Below, one piece after another: positions 23,822-30,865 of a stretch of DNA of 44,313 nucleotides. The notes under the pieces were generated by a model. It was given only the letters and a program-made list of their open reading frames with translations, had not been told where the DNA came from and made no database searches. The DNA lies in the NCBI GenBank assembly GCA_017301975.1, contig JAFLEI010000048.1, positions 1-44,313 of the forward strand, in the 5' to 3' direction. Source of the DNA: Verrucomicrobiota bacterium (GTDB taxonomy: Bacteria; Verrucomicrobiota; Verrucomicrobiia; Verrucomicrobiales; Verrucomicrobiaceae). Position 1 is the stretch's first letter. Each line of letters opens with the position of its first letter. The translations under genes and the position numbers were made by a program.

Positions 23822-24271
23822 GGATGGCACCGTGAGCGTATCGTGACACTAACGCCCTGAGGCGGACTATCCACGCATGGGGTGTGATCATTGAACTCTC
23901 TTTTGCCTGCGGCAGCAAGGACTGCGTGAAGGCGGATGCGCGGGTCAGGGGGGGACGGAGAGGGGGCTGGGTCGTTTTTCGCCTCCTAGGCAACGAGGTG
24001 TCGAGGGCTGCGGGGACGGCGGACCTTTTTGGGGAGCCTGCGGGTGCGGCAGACCCGGAAAGTGGGACGCGCGCAACGCGTCCCTACCAGCGCTGGAGGG
24101 GCGCGACGGGAAGGGGCATTGCGGAAATCAGTTTCGCCAAAGATCTCGCGTTGGGCGGGGCTTTGGAATTCTGTGGGCGTGCGGAGTGCTGCGGACTCGG
24201 AGGTCCGCGCTCCTGAAGCGTCTTCTGAAGGGGAGAGGTGCGCCCTGAAGCAGTGCCCTTTGGGCGGGCTG
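23822..24271. other. 450-base intergenic region with dispersed repeat, no gene
   Basis: No credible gene is present between the two minus-strand genes. A short plus-strand frame (24029 onward) reading RQTRKVGRAQRVPTSAG has the look of repeat translation and recurs, with a stop, near 42570. A perfect palindrome lies at 24064-24084. Near 24183-24212 the sequence GCGGACTCGGAGGTCCGCGC is another small inverted repeat. Confidence 0.65.
24005..24100. repeat. Dispersed repeat family B, copy 1 (with perfect palindrome)
   Basis: The core is ACGGCGGACCTTTTTGGGG, then GGTGCGGCAGACCCGGAAAG, then a perfect 8-bp stem GGGACGCG / CGCGTCCC with loop CGCAA at 24064-24084. A related copy is at 42522-42615 with ACGGCGCACTTTTTGGATT, then TGAAAAGTGGGCCGCGCGC and a stem with one mismatch. 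CTTTTTGG and CC..GAAAG form an outer inverted repeat. Confidence 0.8.
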
Positions 24272-25570
24272 CTATCTGGAGGATCCGTTGGTGGCGATGG
24301 GCATGATGCCGAGATCGCGGGCGTCGGGGATGGAGATGAGCTGGATTTCGGGGTCGGCGTCTTCGGAGTCGTCTTCGAGCTCGGTCTTGTATTTTTTGAG
24401 GTTGGCGTTGCCGACTTTCACCGCAGTGCCGAAGGTCTTGTAGGATTTTTTGAACTCGGCGAGCTTGGCGGTCTCGGTGAGGTTGGCGATTTGTTCGACG
24501 GATCTGATCTCGTCATGGCCGAGCATGGTGGTTTCGAGTCCGATGCGTTTGGAGTCTTCGTCATCGCCGAGATCGAAGGCGAGGAAGCAGTGGCCGGGGA
24601 TCATGACGAGGTAGGAGGTGATGCCGATCTTGCTGAGGACGGAGGCCATGAGGACGGAGCCGTCCACGCAGTTGGCCTGGGTGGCGCGCACGGAGTCGTC
24701 GAGGAAGCGGACGGTCTGGCTGACGACGAATTTGCTGGGGAGGGTGTGGGAGACGTCGCTGTATTTGATGCCGCGGCGCTGGAGGGCATTCCAGACGGCG
24801 AAGACCTGCATCATGACCTGCTTGGGATCTTCGGACTGGTAGCCGTCGAAGTCGGAGACGATGCCGCTTTTGAGGGCCTCCTTGAGGATCATGTCCACCT
24901 CGGGGTGGTTCTCGTTCACGTAAGCGGCGAAGAGCCAGGAGAAGTCGTCGAAGTCCTCGCCTTCTTCATCCCAGAGGACGTAGAACATGCAGTCATTGAG
25001 GGAGCGCATGACGTAGGTTTCGTTGTCGATGGGGAGGGGGATGCCATTGACGGTGGTCTGGAAGGTGACGTTGATGGGGCGCTGCTGGCGGACTCTGAGG
25101 AGGGCGTCGTAGTCCCAGAGGGCTTTGGGGAAGATGCGGGCTTCGCCGGCTGAGGTGGTGCGGGTGACGGTGCCTTTCCAGGTGGAGGGCTTGAGGAAGC
25201 CGTCGATGGAGATGGTGACTTCGACCTGGGCGTTTTTGGGGAGTCCGGCGAGATCGACGGCGAGCCAGGCGTTTTCGTCGCCGTAGATGGGGAGGTCTTT
25301 TTTCTTGGGTTTGGCGGCACCTGCGGCTTTTTTGTCTTCGGCGTCCTGGTCGTCGCCGTTCCAGTCAACGGTGGCGGTGGAGACGATGGCGCTGGGGTAG
25401 AGGTCACCTTCGGTGTAGGACCAGGGGGCCATGGTGAGCCTGGTGGTCTTCTTGCTCTGCTGCTGGGGCTTTTTCTTGGGGGTGAGGGGACCTGCGAGGC
25501 CGGGGATATCGAAGGCGAGCAGGTGGGCGGGGAGCGTGGCGCAGAGCAGGAGGAGGACGAGAGGGCGCAT
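24272..25570 (-). CDS. Exported transglutaminase-like (papain-fold) protein
   Basis: The ATG at 25570 gives 432 residues; the open frame continues far upstream but that part is an antisense shadow of the NadD-NadK gene. A signal peptide (MRPLVLLLLCATLPAHLLA) is followed by a Lys-rich segment (PKKKPQQQSKKTTR) and a beta-rich region. The transglutaminase-like core has the catalytic Cys in TQANCVDGSVLMAS (C301) and His in VMIPGHCFLAF (H327), with a following acidic residue. These proteins range from proteases to cross-linking enzymes, so substrate is unknown. A heptamer tandem repeat lies just upstream of the start. Confidence 0.75.
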   Translation of the reverse strand: MRPLVLLLLCATLPAHLLAFDIPGLAGPLTPKKKPQQQSKKTTRLTMAPWSYTEGDLYPSAIVSTATVDWNGDDQDAEDKKAAGAAKPKKKDLPIYGDENAWLAVDLAGLPKNAQVEVTISIDGFLKPSTWKGTVTRTTSAGEARIFPKALWDYDALLRVRQQRPINVTFQTTVNGIPLPIDNETYVMRSLNDCMFYVLWDEEGEDFDDFSWLFAAYVNENHPEVDMILKEALKSGIVSDFDGYQSEDPKQVMMQVFAVWNALQRRGIKYSDVSHTLPSKFVVSQTVRFLDDSVRATQANCVDGSVLMASVLSKIGITSYLVMIPGHCFLAFDLGDDEDSKRIGLETTMLGHDEIRSVEQIANLTETAKLAEFKKSYKTFGTAVKVGNANLKKYKTELEDDSEDADPEIQLISIPDARDLGIMPIATNGSSR

Positions 25571-25588
25571 GGGGCGGGTGGAGGGGGG

Positions 25589-25630
25589 AATTGTAAACTG
25601 AGAACTGGGAACTGAAAATTGTGAATTGGC
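25589..25630. repeat. Six heptamer tandem repeat units (AAYTGNN)
   Basis: Read on the + strand the units are AATTGTA, AACTGAG, AACTGGG, AACTGAA, AATTGTG and AATTGGC, an unbroken 7-base periodicity over 42 bases. It lies 18 bases upstream of the transglutaminase-like start, so it may sit in that gene's leader or promoter. It resembles the short tandemly repeated repetitive (STRR) heptamers of cyanobacteria in form. Confidence 0.85.
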
Positions 25631-25741
25631 TGGAGGGTGGTGGGTTGAGCCGGGGGGGGAGGATTTGAGTTTAGTCTGGGGAGTGTAGCATGAGGGGGCG
25701 TGGGGGGCTGAGGAAAACTCTTCCCTGAGTAAAGATTTGGC

Positions 25742-25762
25742 GGAATGTGGAATGTGGAATGA
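25742..25762. repeat. Heptamer tandem repeat, three GGAATG(T/A) units
   Basis: Three units GGAATGT, GGAATGT and GGAATGA at 25742-25762. Different sequence from the AAYTGNN array 110 bases away but the same 7-base period, in the intergenic region between the divergent transglutaminase-like and NadD-NadK genes. Confidence 0.8.
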
Positions 25763-25855
25763 AGAAAGTGTAGGGGTGGGGAGAAGAGGATGATTTGAGA
25801 TGGGTGAGGGTGTTCTGTGTGCTTGCACTCGTTTGGAGCGCTGGCAGGGTGGGGG

Positions 25856-27238
25856 ATGCCGAAGCGCATCGCTATTTTTGGAGGCAGCTTTAATCCCCCA
25901 GGGAATCATCATGCCGCCATCGCGGTGCGGCTGGCGCAGGAGTTTGACGAGGTGCGGGTGATCCCGTGCGGGCCGCGACCGGACAAGCCGGTGACGGACA
26001 GCGTGCCTTCGGTGTACCGGGCCGCGCTGGCGGACATCGTGTTTGGCGGGCTGAGCCGGGTGACGGTGGATTTGTCTGACTTTGAGCAGGAGACTTTTAC
26101 GCGGAACCATGAGCTGCAGCGGCGTTTTGAAGCCGAGGGGGAGCTGTGGCATGTGGTGGGGGCGGACTTGGTGACGGGAGGGGCGAGCGGGGAGTCGCTG
26201 ATCCAGAGGACGTGGGCGCGGGGCATGGAGCTGTGGGAGCAGGCGAATTTTGCGGTGCTGAAGCGGCCGGGGTACACGATGAGCGAGAAGGACCTGCCGC
26301 CGCATGCGCGGGTGGTCGAGCATCTGGTGGAGGGATCGAGCACGGATATCCGGGAGCATTTGAGCCACGGGAAATGTGTGAAGCATCTGCTGCCAGCGCG
26401 GGCGGAGGCCTATCTGGCGCGCTACGGACTCTACCGGGCACCGGTGCCGGGGAACTGGGCGCGTGGCACGCTGGAAGGGGCGGAGTTTTTCCTGCAGGCG
26501 GATGCGGAGAACCCGAAAGTGCGGGAGCTGAGCAAGCTGCTGGATGGCAGGAATGTAACGGCGAACAAAGCGGATTTCATCAACGTGATCGGCGGGGACG
26601 GAGCGATGCTGCGGAGCATCCGCGAGCACTGGCGTGCGCGGCTGCCGTTCTTTGGGATCAATGCGGGGCATCTGGGATTTCTGCTGAACGGGCCGGAACA
26701 AGTAACGGTGAATTCGTTTCCGCCGAGTGATGTGATTTTTCGTCAAATGCCGATGCTGTTCCTTGAGTTTGAGGATGAAGAGGGGCGGCGGCACTCGGCG
26801 CATGGGTTCAATGATTCGTGGCTGGAGCGGGCGACGAGCCAGTCGGCGTGGCTGGAGATCACGGTGAATCATGTGAGGCGAATCCCGAAGCTGGTGTGCG
26901 ACGGGGCGCTGGTGGCGACGGCTGCGGGATCGACGGCGTATGCGCGGAGCATGGGGGCGGCGCCGCTGCTGGCGGATACGCCGGCATGGTTACTTGTGGG
27001 ATCGAACGTGCTGCAGCCGGCGCACTGGCGGAGCGCGCTGCTTTCCCCGGACACGACGGTGGAGATCCGCAACATCGACCCGAAGCACCGGCCGGTGCAG
27101 GCGTTTGTGGACGGGCTGAGCATGGGGCGGGTGGTGGCGCTGCATGCGCGGATGTCGCGCGCGGCGGCGGCGGAGCTGGTGTTTTGCGCCAGCCATGACA
27201 TGGCGGAAAAAATCGCCGCAATCCAATTCGGAGCCTGA
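25856..27238 (+). CDS. nadD-nadK: Bifunctional nicotinate/NMN adenylyltransferase - NAD kinase fusion
   Basis: The ATG at 25856 (MPKRIAIFGGSFNPPGNHHA) gives 460 residues. Residues 1-190 are a nucleotidyltransferase of the NadD family, with GGSFNPPGNHH (9-19) and SSTDIR (161-166), the binding motifs for ATP and the nucleotide. Residues about 205-460 are an NAD kinase: GGDG (246-249, with D248 as the catalytic base), GINAGHLGFLLN, GFND (317-320), and CDGALVATAAGSTAYA. Together they would convert NaMN (or NMN) to NaAD/NAD and phosphorylate NAD to NADP on one polypeptide. Both sets of key residues look intact. An adjacent metallo-hydrolase gene starts 6 bases downstream. Confidence 0.88.
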   Translation: MPKRIAIFGGSFNPPGNHHAAIAVRLAQEFDEVRVIPCGPRPDKPVTDSVPSVYRAALADIVFGGLSRVTVDLSDFEQETFTRNHELQRRFEAEGELWHVVGADLVTGGASGESLIQRTWARGMELWEQANFAVLKRPGYTMSEKDLPPHARVVEHLVEGSSTDIREHLSHGKCVKHLLPARAEAYLARYGLYRAPVPGNWARGTLEGAEFFLQADAENPKVRELSKLLDGRNVTANKADFINVIGGDGAMLRSIREHWRARLPFFGINAGHLGFLLNGPEQVTVNSFPPSDVIFRQMPMLFLEFEDEEGRRHSAHGFNDSWLERATSQSAWLEITVNHVRRIPKLVCDGALVATAAGSTAYARSMGAAPLLADTPAWLLVGSNVLQPAHWRSALLSPDTTVEIRNIDPKHRPVQAFVDGLSMGRVVALHARMSRAAAAELVFCASHDMAEKIAAIQFGA

Positions 27239-27244
27239 CCTGAC

Positions 27245-28117
27245 ATGATCCCGGCCTTCCAGAAAGACGATGAGCTGCTGGCCGACATGGCGGGGGCTTC
27301 GCTGGACGAGGACACGCTGCATGTGTGGTGGCTGGGGCAGAGCGGGTTTCTGGTGCAATGGGCCGGCGAGCGGCTGCTGTTTGACCCCTACCTTTCGGAT
27401 TCACTGACGGAGAAGTATGCGGCGACGGACAAGCCGCATGTGCGGATGACGGAGCGCTGCATCGACCCGCGGCGGCTGACGGGGATCAGCCGGGTGACGG
27501 CGAGCCATGTGCACACGGACCATCTGGACGGGGCGACGCTGGTGCCGCTGGCGGAGGCGAATCCGGGCTTCCGGCTGTATGTACCGCACCCGGTGATCCC
27601 GGAGGCGCGGAAGCGGCTGGGAGATGCCGAGGTGACGTACTGCGGGACGGGGGACCGGGACAAGTATTTCGAGGGGCGGTGGGAGATCCGCGGGGTGATC
27701 GCCAAACACAATGAGGTGATCCGGGACGAGGACGAGAACTGCCACTGCACGGGGTTTTTGGTGAGGTGCGGGCCGTTTACGATCTACCACAGCGGGGACA
27801 CGCTGTGGCATGATGACATCGTGAGCATGGCGCGTGAGTTTTCGTGCGATCTGATGCTGCTGCCGATCAATGGAAACCGGCCGGAGCGGCGGGTGGCGGG
27901 GAATCTGAATGGGACGGAGGCGGCGGCGCTGGCGAAGGCGGGGGAGGCGAGGCTGGTGGTGCCGTGCCACTATGATATGTTTGAGTTTAACACGGAGACG
28001 ACGGAGGAGTTTGTGGGCGCGTGCGAGAGGCTGGGGCAGGCGTATCGGGTGATGCGGTGCGGGGAGAGGCTGGAGATGAGGACGGGGGCGGCCGCTTCTG
28101 CTTGCGGCCACGTTTGA
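27245..28117 (+). CDS. UlaG-like metallo-beta-lactamase-fold hydrolase
   Basis: The 290-residue protein has the MBL metal motif SHVHTDHLDG (H88, H90, D92, H93), the upstream WWLGQSGFLVQWAGERLLFDPY strand pair (first half typical for UlaG-like proteins), then YHSGDTLWHDD and a late VPCHYDMFEFN. This is the L-ascorbate-6-phosphate lactonase (UlaG) subfamily, but family members act on varied substrates. It starts 6 bases after the NadD-NadK stop, so they are probably cotranscribed; a role in pyridine-nucleotide metabolism is only possible. The last residues overlap a GC-rich hairpin. Confidence 0.85.
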   Translation: MIPAFQKDDELLADMAGASLDEDTLHVWWLGQSGFLVQWAGERLLFDPYLSDSLTEKYAATDKPHVRMTERCIDPRRLTGISRVTASHVHTDHLDGATLVPLAEANPGFRLYVPHPVIPEARKRLGDAEVTYCGTGDRDKYFEGRWEIRGVIAKHNEVIRDEDENCHCTGFLVRCGPFTIYHSGDTLWHDDIVSMAREFSCDLMLLPINGNRPERRVAGNLNGTEAAALAKAGEARLVVPCHYDMFEFNTETTEEFVGACERLGQAYRVMRCGERLEMRTGAAASACGHV

Positions 28118-28210
28118 TTTGCGCTCGACCTTTTATAGAAGGCTGGCGCGTGGGGCGGCAGGATGGGGAGGCCGCTTTTGAGCGCACGGCAGATGCTGAG
28201 GCGTGCGAAG

Positions 28211-28289
28211 GTCCTCGCAGTCGGGCGGTTTGGCGGAGGTGGCGCTGGACGATGAAAGGCCTTGGACGCCAAACACGACCGACCTACGG
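28211..28289. repeat. Dispersed palindromic repeat, copy 2 (hairpin part only)
   Basis: Arms GTCGGGCGGTTTGGCGG (28220-28236) and CGCCAAACACGACCGAC (28267-28283) correspond to the hairpin of the other two copies, followed by CTACGG as in copy 1. The 5' segment of copies 1 and 3 is absent; a different segment (28161-28210) precedes it and recurs at 30207-30254. Confidence 0.85.
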
Positions 28290-28316
28290 TCCCGGGCGTA
28301 GCGCAGCGCCCTTGCA

Positions 28317-30131
28317 TCAGGGGCGAGGCTGGGATGTCTGCTCTCCGCCCGTCACAAACTGCCGGGTCGTTTCCATCGGCTGCGGCGGCAGTGAGCGGGA
28401 TGCTTCTCTTCTGGCGGGGAATTGTTTGTCGTAGTCAACGATGACCCCGTTGGGGCTGCAGACGATGCGTGCTGCGGGGGTGAATGGGGAGGATGCGGCG
28501 CTCCAGTCTTTTTTGAAACCGGGGCAGGAGAGGCCTCCCATGTCGAGAAGGGTGTGGAAGGTGCAGGAGGCGCTGAAAGGGGTGTTGCGATTGGCTTCCA
28601 AGGAGCTGAGCTTTTCAGGGTGTGCCTGGGTGTAGAGCGGCGAGAGCCACATCAGCATGGGGATTTCCACAACCTGCGGGCTCACGGTGCCGTGCATGAA
28701 TTTGCCAAAGATGGATCGGGAGGTGTTTTCACCATGGTCTGAGAGGTAGCAGAGCCATGAGGAGGCCTGGGATTGCTTCAGCTCGTTGATGAGAGCATCG
28801 AGCAGGGCATCCGTGGCACAGATGGTGTTGTCATAGGAGTTCTGCACGATCTGGAGGTCTTCTGGCGCGGTCTCCAGGCCGCTGATCACACGCATCATGG
28901 TGTCGCGGACGGCCTTGTTGTCCGCCGGGAAGCGGATCATTTCGGGAGGGCAGCGCGCCGTGTAGGGGCCGTGGCTGCCGATGGTGTGAAGCACAAAGAG
29001 GACCTTGGGGTCTTTGCGATCCAGGAGGTCATGCACCAGCGGTAGCAGGTCGGCGTCATGGGCGGATCGATAAGCCCCTTTGCCAGCGGCATCGAATTTC
29101 CCTCCCAGAAAGACGGCTTCGTCGGCCTCTGCGGAGAACATGGAGGTGAGGGTGTCAAAGGTGCCGTGCTTTTTCTGGGAGGACAGCCAGTAAATGCGAA
29201 AGCCCGCCTTCTTGTAGGCTGAGATAATGCTGGCCTGGCGTGTGGCTTCGAGCACTCGGCCGGGCGGTGTGGCGGTGAGAATGGCCGGGACAGCCATCAG
29301 CGTCATGGTGGCGGTGCAGGAGACATCGCGGAATCGCAGAAGGCCGGGTATTTTCTCCAGGAGAGGAGTGGTGGGGCGTTCGTAGCCATAGAGTCCGAAG
29401 CAGCTCTTGGTGGCGCTTTCTCCAATGACGAGCATGTGCACCTGGCGGTGAGATTCGTCACGGAAGCCCGGCTCCTGAGTGATGGGCAGGTGCTCGGCGA
29501 GATTTTTGCGGTCTTGAACGCGGGAACGCAGGTCGAAGGCCTCATGAGCACAGCGCAAGGTGGAGTATGGAAACGTGTTCATGAGGTTCATCTCGATCTG
29601 CGCCAGGCAGTAGGAGCGCCCTCCTTGGAGAAAGTCACTGGCAGGTGCTGCTAGCAGTGAGACGAGGATGAGAGAGCGGCCGACAGGCCCAAGACGCAGG
29701 TCCGCAGGCACGCGTTTGCGCAGAATCCAAACGTACAAAGCGGCGAGCAGCAGGGTGCCTGCCACCCCATAGATGATGTAGGCCTGAAAGACGGTGAGCT
29801 CGGCCTGGTTGGATTCGATCAGAGCCAGCAGCAGGAAGGTGCTGGGCAGACTGAGAAGGGCGTAGAGGGAGATGAGGCAGGCGGGTACCAACAGGACCAA
29901 GGGAGATGCCAGCCAGAGCATGGGACGAACGCGCAGCCCAAAGACGCAGGGCAGCAGGATCAAAGCGAGGCCAAACAACCACAGCTGGAGGAATGGCCAG
30001 CTAAAAGCGGGGACTAAAGCGGCGATCAGGTTGGGCAGGTTGATCAGATTGACCGCTAGAAACACCGAAGACCAAGCCCGCCAGTCTCGAAGGAGGGTAT
30101 TGGAAAAGGGGCTTTTATTATCAAATTCCAT
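28317..30131 (-). CDS. EptA-like phosphoethanolamine transferase, paralog 1
   Basis: The 604-residue protein has about five N-terminal membrane helices (20-165), then a periplasmic sulfatase/alkaline-phosphatase-fold domain. Family motifs are VIGESATKSCFGLYGYERPT (E238), SCTATMTLMAVP with T275 at the position of the catalytic Thr of EptA/MCR, HTIGSHGPY (382-390), NSYDNTICATD and LSDHGENT (D465, H466). It should transfer phosphoethanolamine from phosphatidylethanolamine to a lipid A-like or glycan acceptor. The ATG at 30131 sits inside a 12-bp perfect inverted repeat. It is the last of three paralogs on this strand. Confidence 0.9.
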   Translation of the reverse strand: MEFDNKSPFSNTLLRDWRAWSSVFLAVNLINLPNLIAALVPAFSWPFLQLWLFGLALILLPCVFGLRVRPMLWLASPLVLLVPACLISLYALLSLPSTFLLLALIESNQAELTVFQAYIIYGVAGTLLLAALYVWILRKRVPADLRLGPVGRSLILVSLLAAPASDFLQGGRSYCLAQIEMNLMNTFPYSTLRCAHEAFDLRSRVQDRKNLAEHLPITQEPGFRDESHRQVHMLVIGESATKSCFGLYGYERPTTPLLEKIPGLLRFRDVSCTATMTLMAVPAILTATPPGRVLEATRQASIISAYKKAGFRIYWLSSQKKHGTFDTLTSMFSAEADEAVFLGGKFDAAGKGAYRSAHDADLLPLVHDLLDRKDPKVLFVLHTIGSHGPYTARCPPEMIRFPADNKAVRDTMMRVISGLETAPEDLQIVQNSYDNTICATDALLDALINELKQSQASSWLCYLSDHGENTSRSIFGKFMHGTVSPQVVEIPMLMWLSPLYTQAHPEKLSSLEANRNTPFSASCTFHTLLDMGGLSCPGFKKDWSAASSPFTPAARIVCSPNGVIVDYDKQFPARREASRSLPPQPMETTRQFVTGGEQTSQPRP

Positions 30132-30145
30132 ATATTTGATAATAA
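30115..30145 (-). promoter_or_regulatory. Perfect 12-bp inverted repeat enclosing a start codon
   Basis: TTATTATCAAAT (30115-30126) and ATTTGATAATAA (30134-30145) are exact reverse complements with a 7-base gap that contains the ATG of the EptA paralog. A third half-site ATTATCAAA lies at 30161-30169. It could be a protein operator or an RNA hairpin with the AUG in its loop. Confidence 0.75.
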
Positions 30146-30168
30146 GTATATAAATTTAATATTATCAA
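30139..30168 (-). promoter_or_regulatory. Candidate sigma-70 promoter of EptA paralog 1
   Basis: On the minus strand TTGATA (30163-30168), an 18-base gap, and TATTAT (30139-30144). Transcription would begin close to the ATG, giving a leaderless or nearly leaderless mRNA, with the dyad overlapping the -10. A TATACT at 30145-30150 is an alternative -10 with a poor -35. Confidence 0.45.
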
Positions 30169-30206
30169 ACGAATGTTTGGGGCGGGGGGGATGAGCGCGG
30201 TGGTGA

Positions 30207-30276
30207 GGATGGGGGAGGTGGTTTTGAGCGCACGGGAGGTGCTGGGCGTGCGAGGGGCTGGAGATGAGGACGGGGG
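30207..30276. repeat. Degenerate duplicate of the 28068-28210 region
   Basis: Segment 30207-30254 (GGATGGGGGAGG then TTTTGAGCGCACGG and GGCGTGCGAG) matches 28161-28209, and GGCTGGAGATGAGGACGGGG (30256-30275) matches 28068-28087 exactly. Order is inverted: in the other locus the second block comes first. The two copies flank EptA paralog 1. Confidence 0.7.
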
Positions 30277-30302
30277 ATGAGAGAGGTTTCCGGATCCAGA
30301 CG

Positions 30303-30341
30303 GAGGCGGGACGCCTCGATCCGCGGACAGGCCGGAGGCCT
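30303..30341. repeat. Two micropalindromes with GGA loops
   Basis: GAGGCG-GGA-CGCCTC at 30303-30317 and AGGCC-GGA-GGCCT at 30329-30341, both with the loop GGA, 11 bases apart in the intergenic region before the rhodanese stop. Confidence 0.75.
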
Positions 30342-30370
30342 ATCCTCCATCGGGAGGGCGGAGGCCCGGA

Positions 30371-30808
30371 TCAGCGGGCGATGGCCTGGCCGGTGGCGGC
30401 CCAGGCGTTGAAGCCGCCTTTGAGGAGGAGGATGTTTTTGAAGCCGAGCTGATGCATCTGGACGGCGAGGAGCTGGGCGCGACCGCCGATGGCGCAGTGG
30501 ACCATGCAGGGCTTGGTTTTGTCCAGCTTGGCGAGGGCATCGAGCGTTTTCTGGCCGTGGAAGTAGTCGTAGTTGAGGGAATTGAGGATGTAGCCACGGG
30601 TGTGGCGTTCGTCTTCGGTACGGACGTCGATGATGAGGGTGTCCGGGTGATCGACGAGCTGGCGGACGACCTGATCCGGGGCGATTTCGTGAACTTCAGG
30701 GGGGAGGACGACAGCCGGAGGCAGGACGGGGCTTGCGGAAGGATCTGCGGCGAGGGCGGCGGTGCAAAGCGCGAAGAGCAGGAGCGCTGGCATGAGGAGG
30801 GAGTTCAT
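30371..30808 (-). CDS. Exported single-domain rhodanese
   Basis: The 145-residue protein has a Sec signal (MNSLLMPALLLFALCTAALA, cut near A20) and a rhodanese domain with DVRTEDERHTRGYI (CH2 motif A) and the catalytic loop HCAIGGRAQ (C105-A-I-G-G-R110). The loop size and G-R ending resemble single-domain sulfurtransferases. Periplasmic rhodaneses handle sulfur or redox species; this Cys has a neighbour C101. It is encoded between two EptA-like genes on the same strand, 57 bases after the middle paralog, so it may be cotranscribed, although a link to lipid modification is not evident. Confidence 0.85.
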   Translation of the reverse strand: MNSLLMPALLLFALCTAALAADPSASPVLPPAVVLPPEVHEIAPDQVVRQLVDHPDTLIIDVRTEDERHTRGYILNSLNYDYFHGQKTLDALAKLDKTKPCMVHCAIGGRAQLLAVQMHQLGFKNILLLKGGFNAWAATGQAIAR

Positions 30809-30865
30809 GAAAGGGCGGAAATGTGCCGCGTTGTGGGGCGTTGGCGAGCGGAAGTCGCGGGGCGC

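Noticed and set aside
22475..23860. 461-codon plus-strand frame opposite the primase-like gene
   Set aside because: Gly/Glu/Ala-rich with no motif; the minus strand has ATGA coupling and conserved-looking motifs.
24029..24230. Small plus-strand ORF beginning MGSLRVRQTRKVGRAQRV
   Set aside because: Its sequence is a translated dispersed repeat; the second copy at 42560-42610 has a stop in the same peptide.
25571..26872. N-terminal 430-codon extension of the transglutaminase-like gene
   Set aside because: It is antisense to NadD-NadK and passes through non-coding repeats; a good signal peptide begins at the ATG at 25570.
28089..28110. GGCCGC / GCGGCC hairpin at the 3' end of the metallo-hydrolase gene as a terminator
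   Set aside because: It is inside the coding region and is not followed by a T-run.
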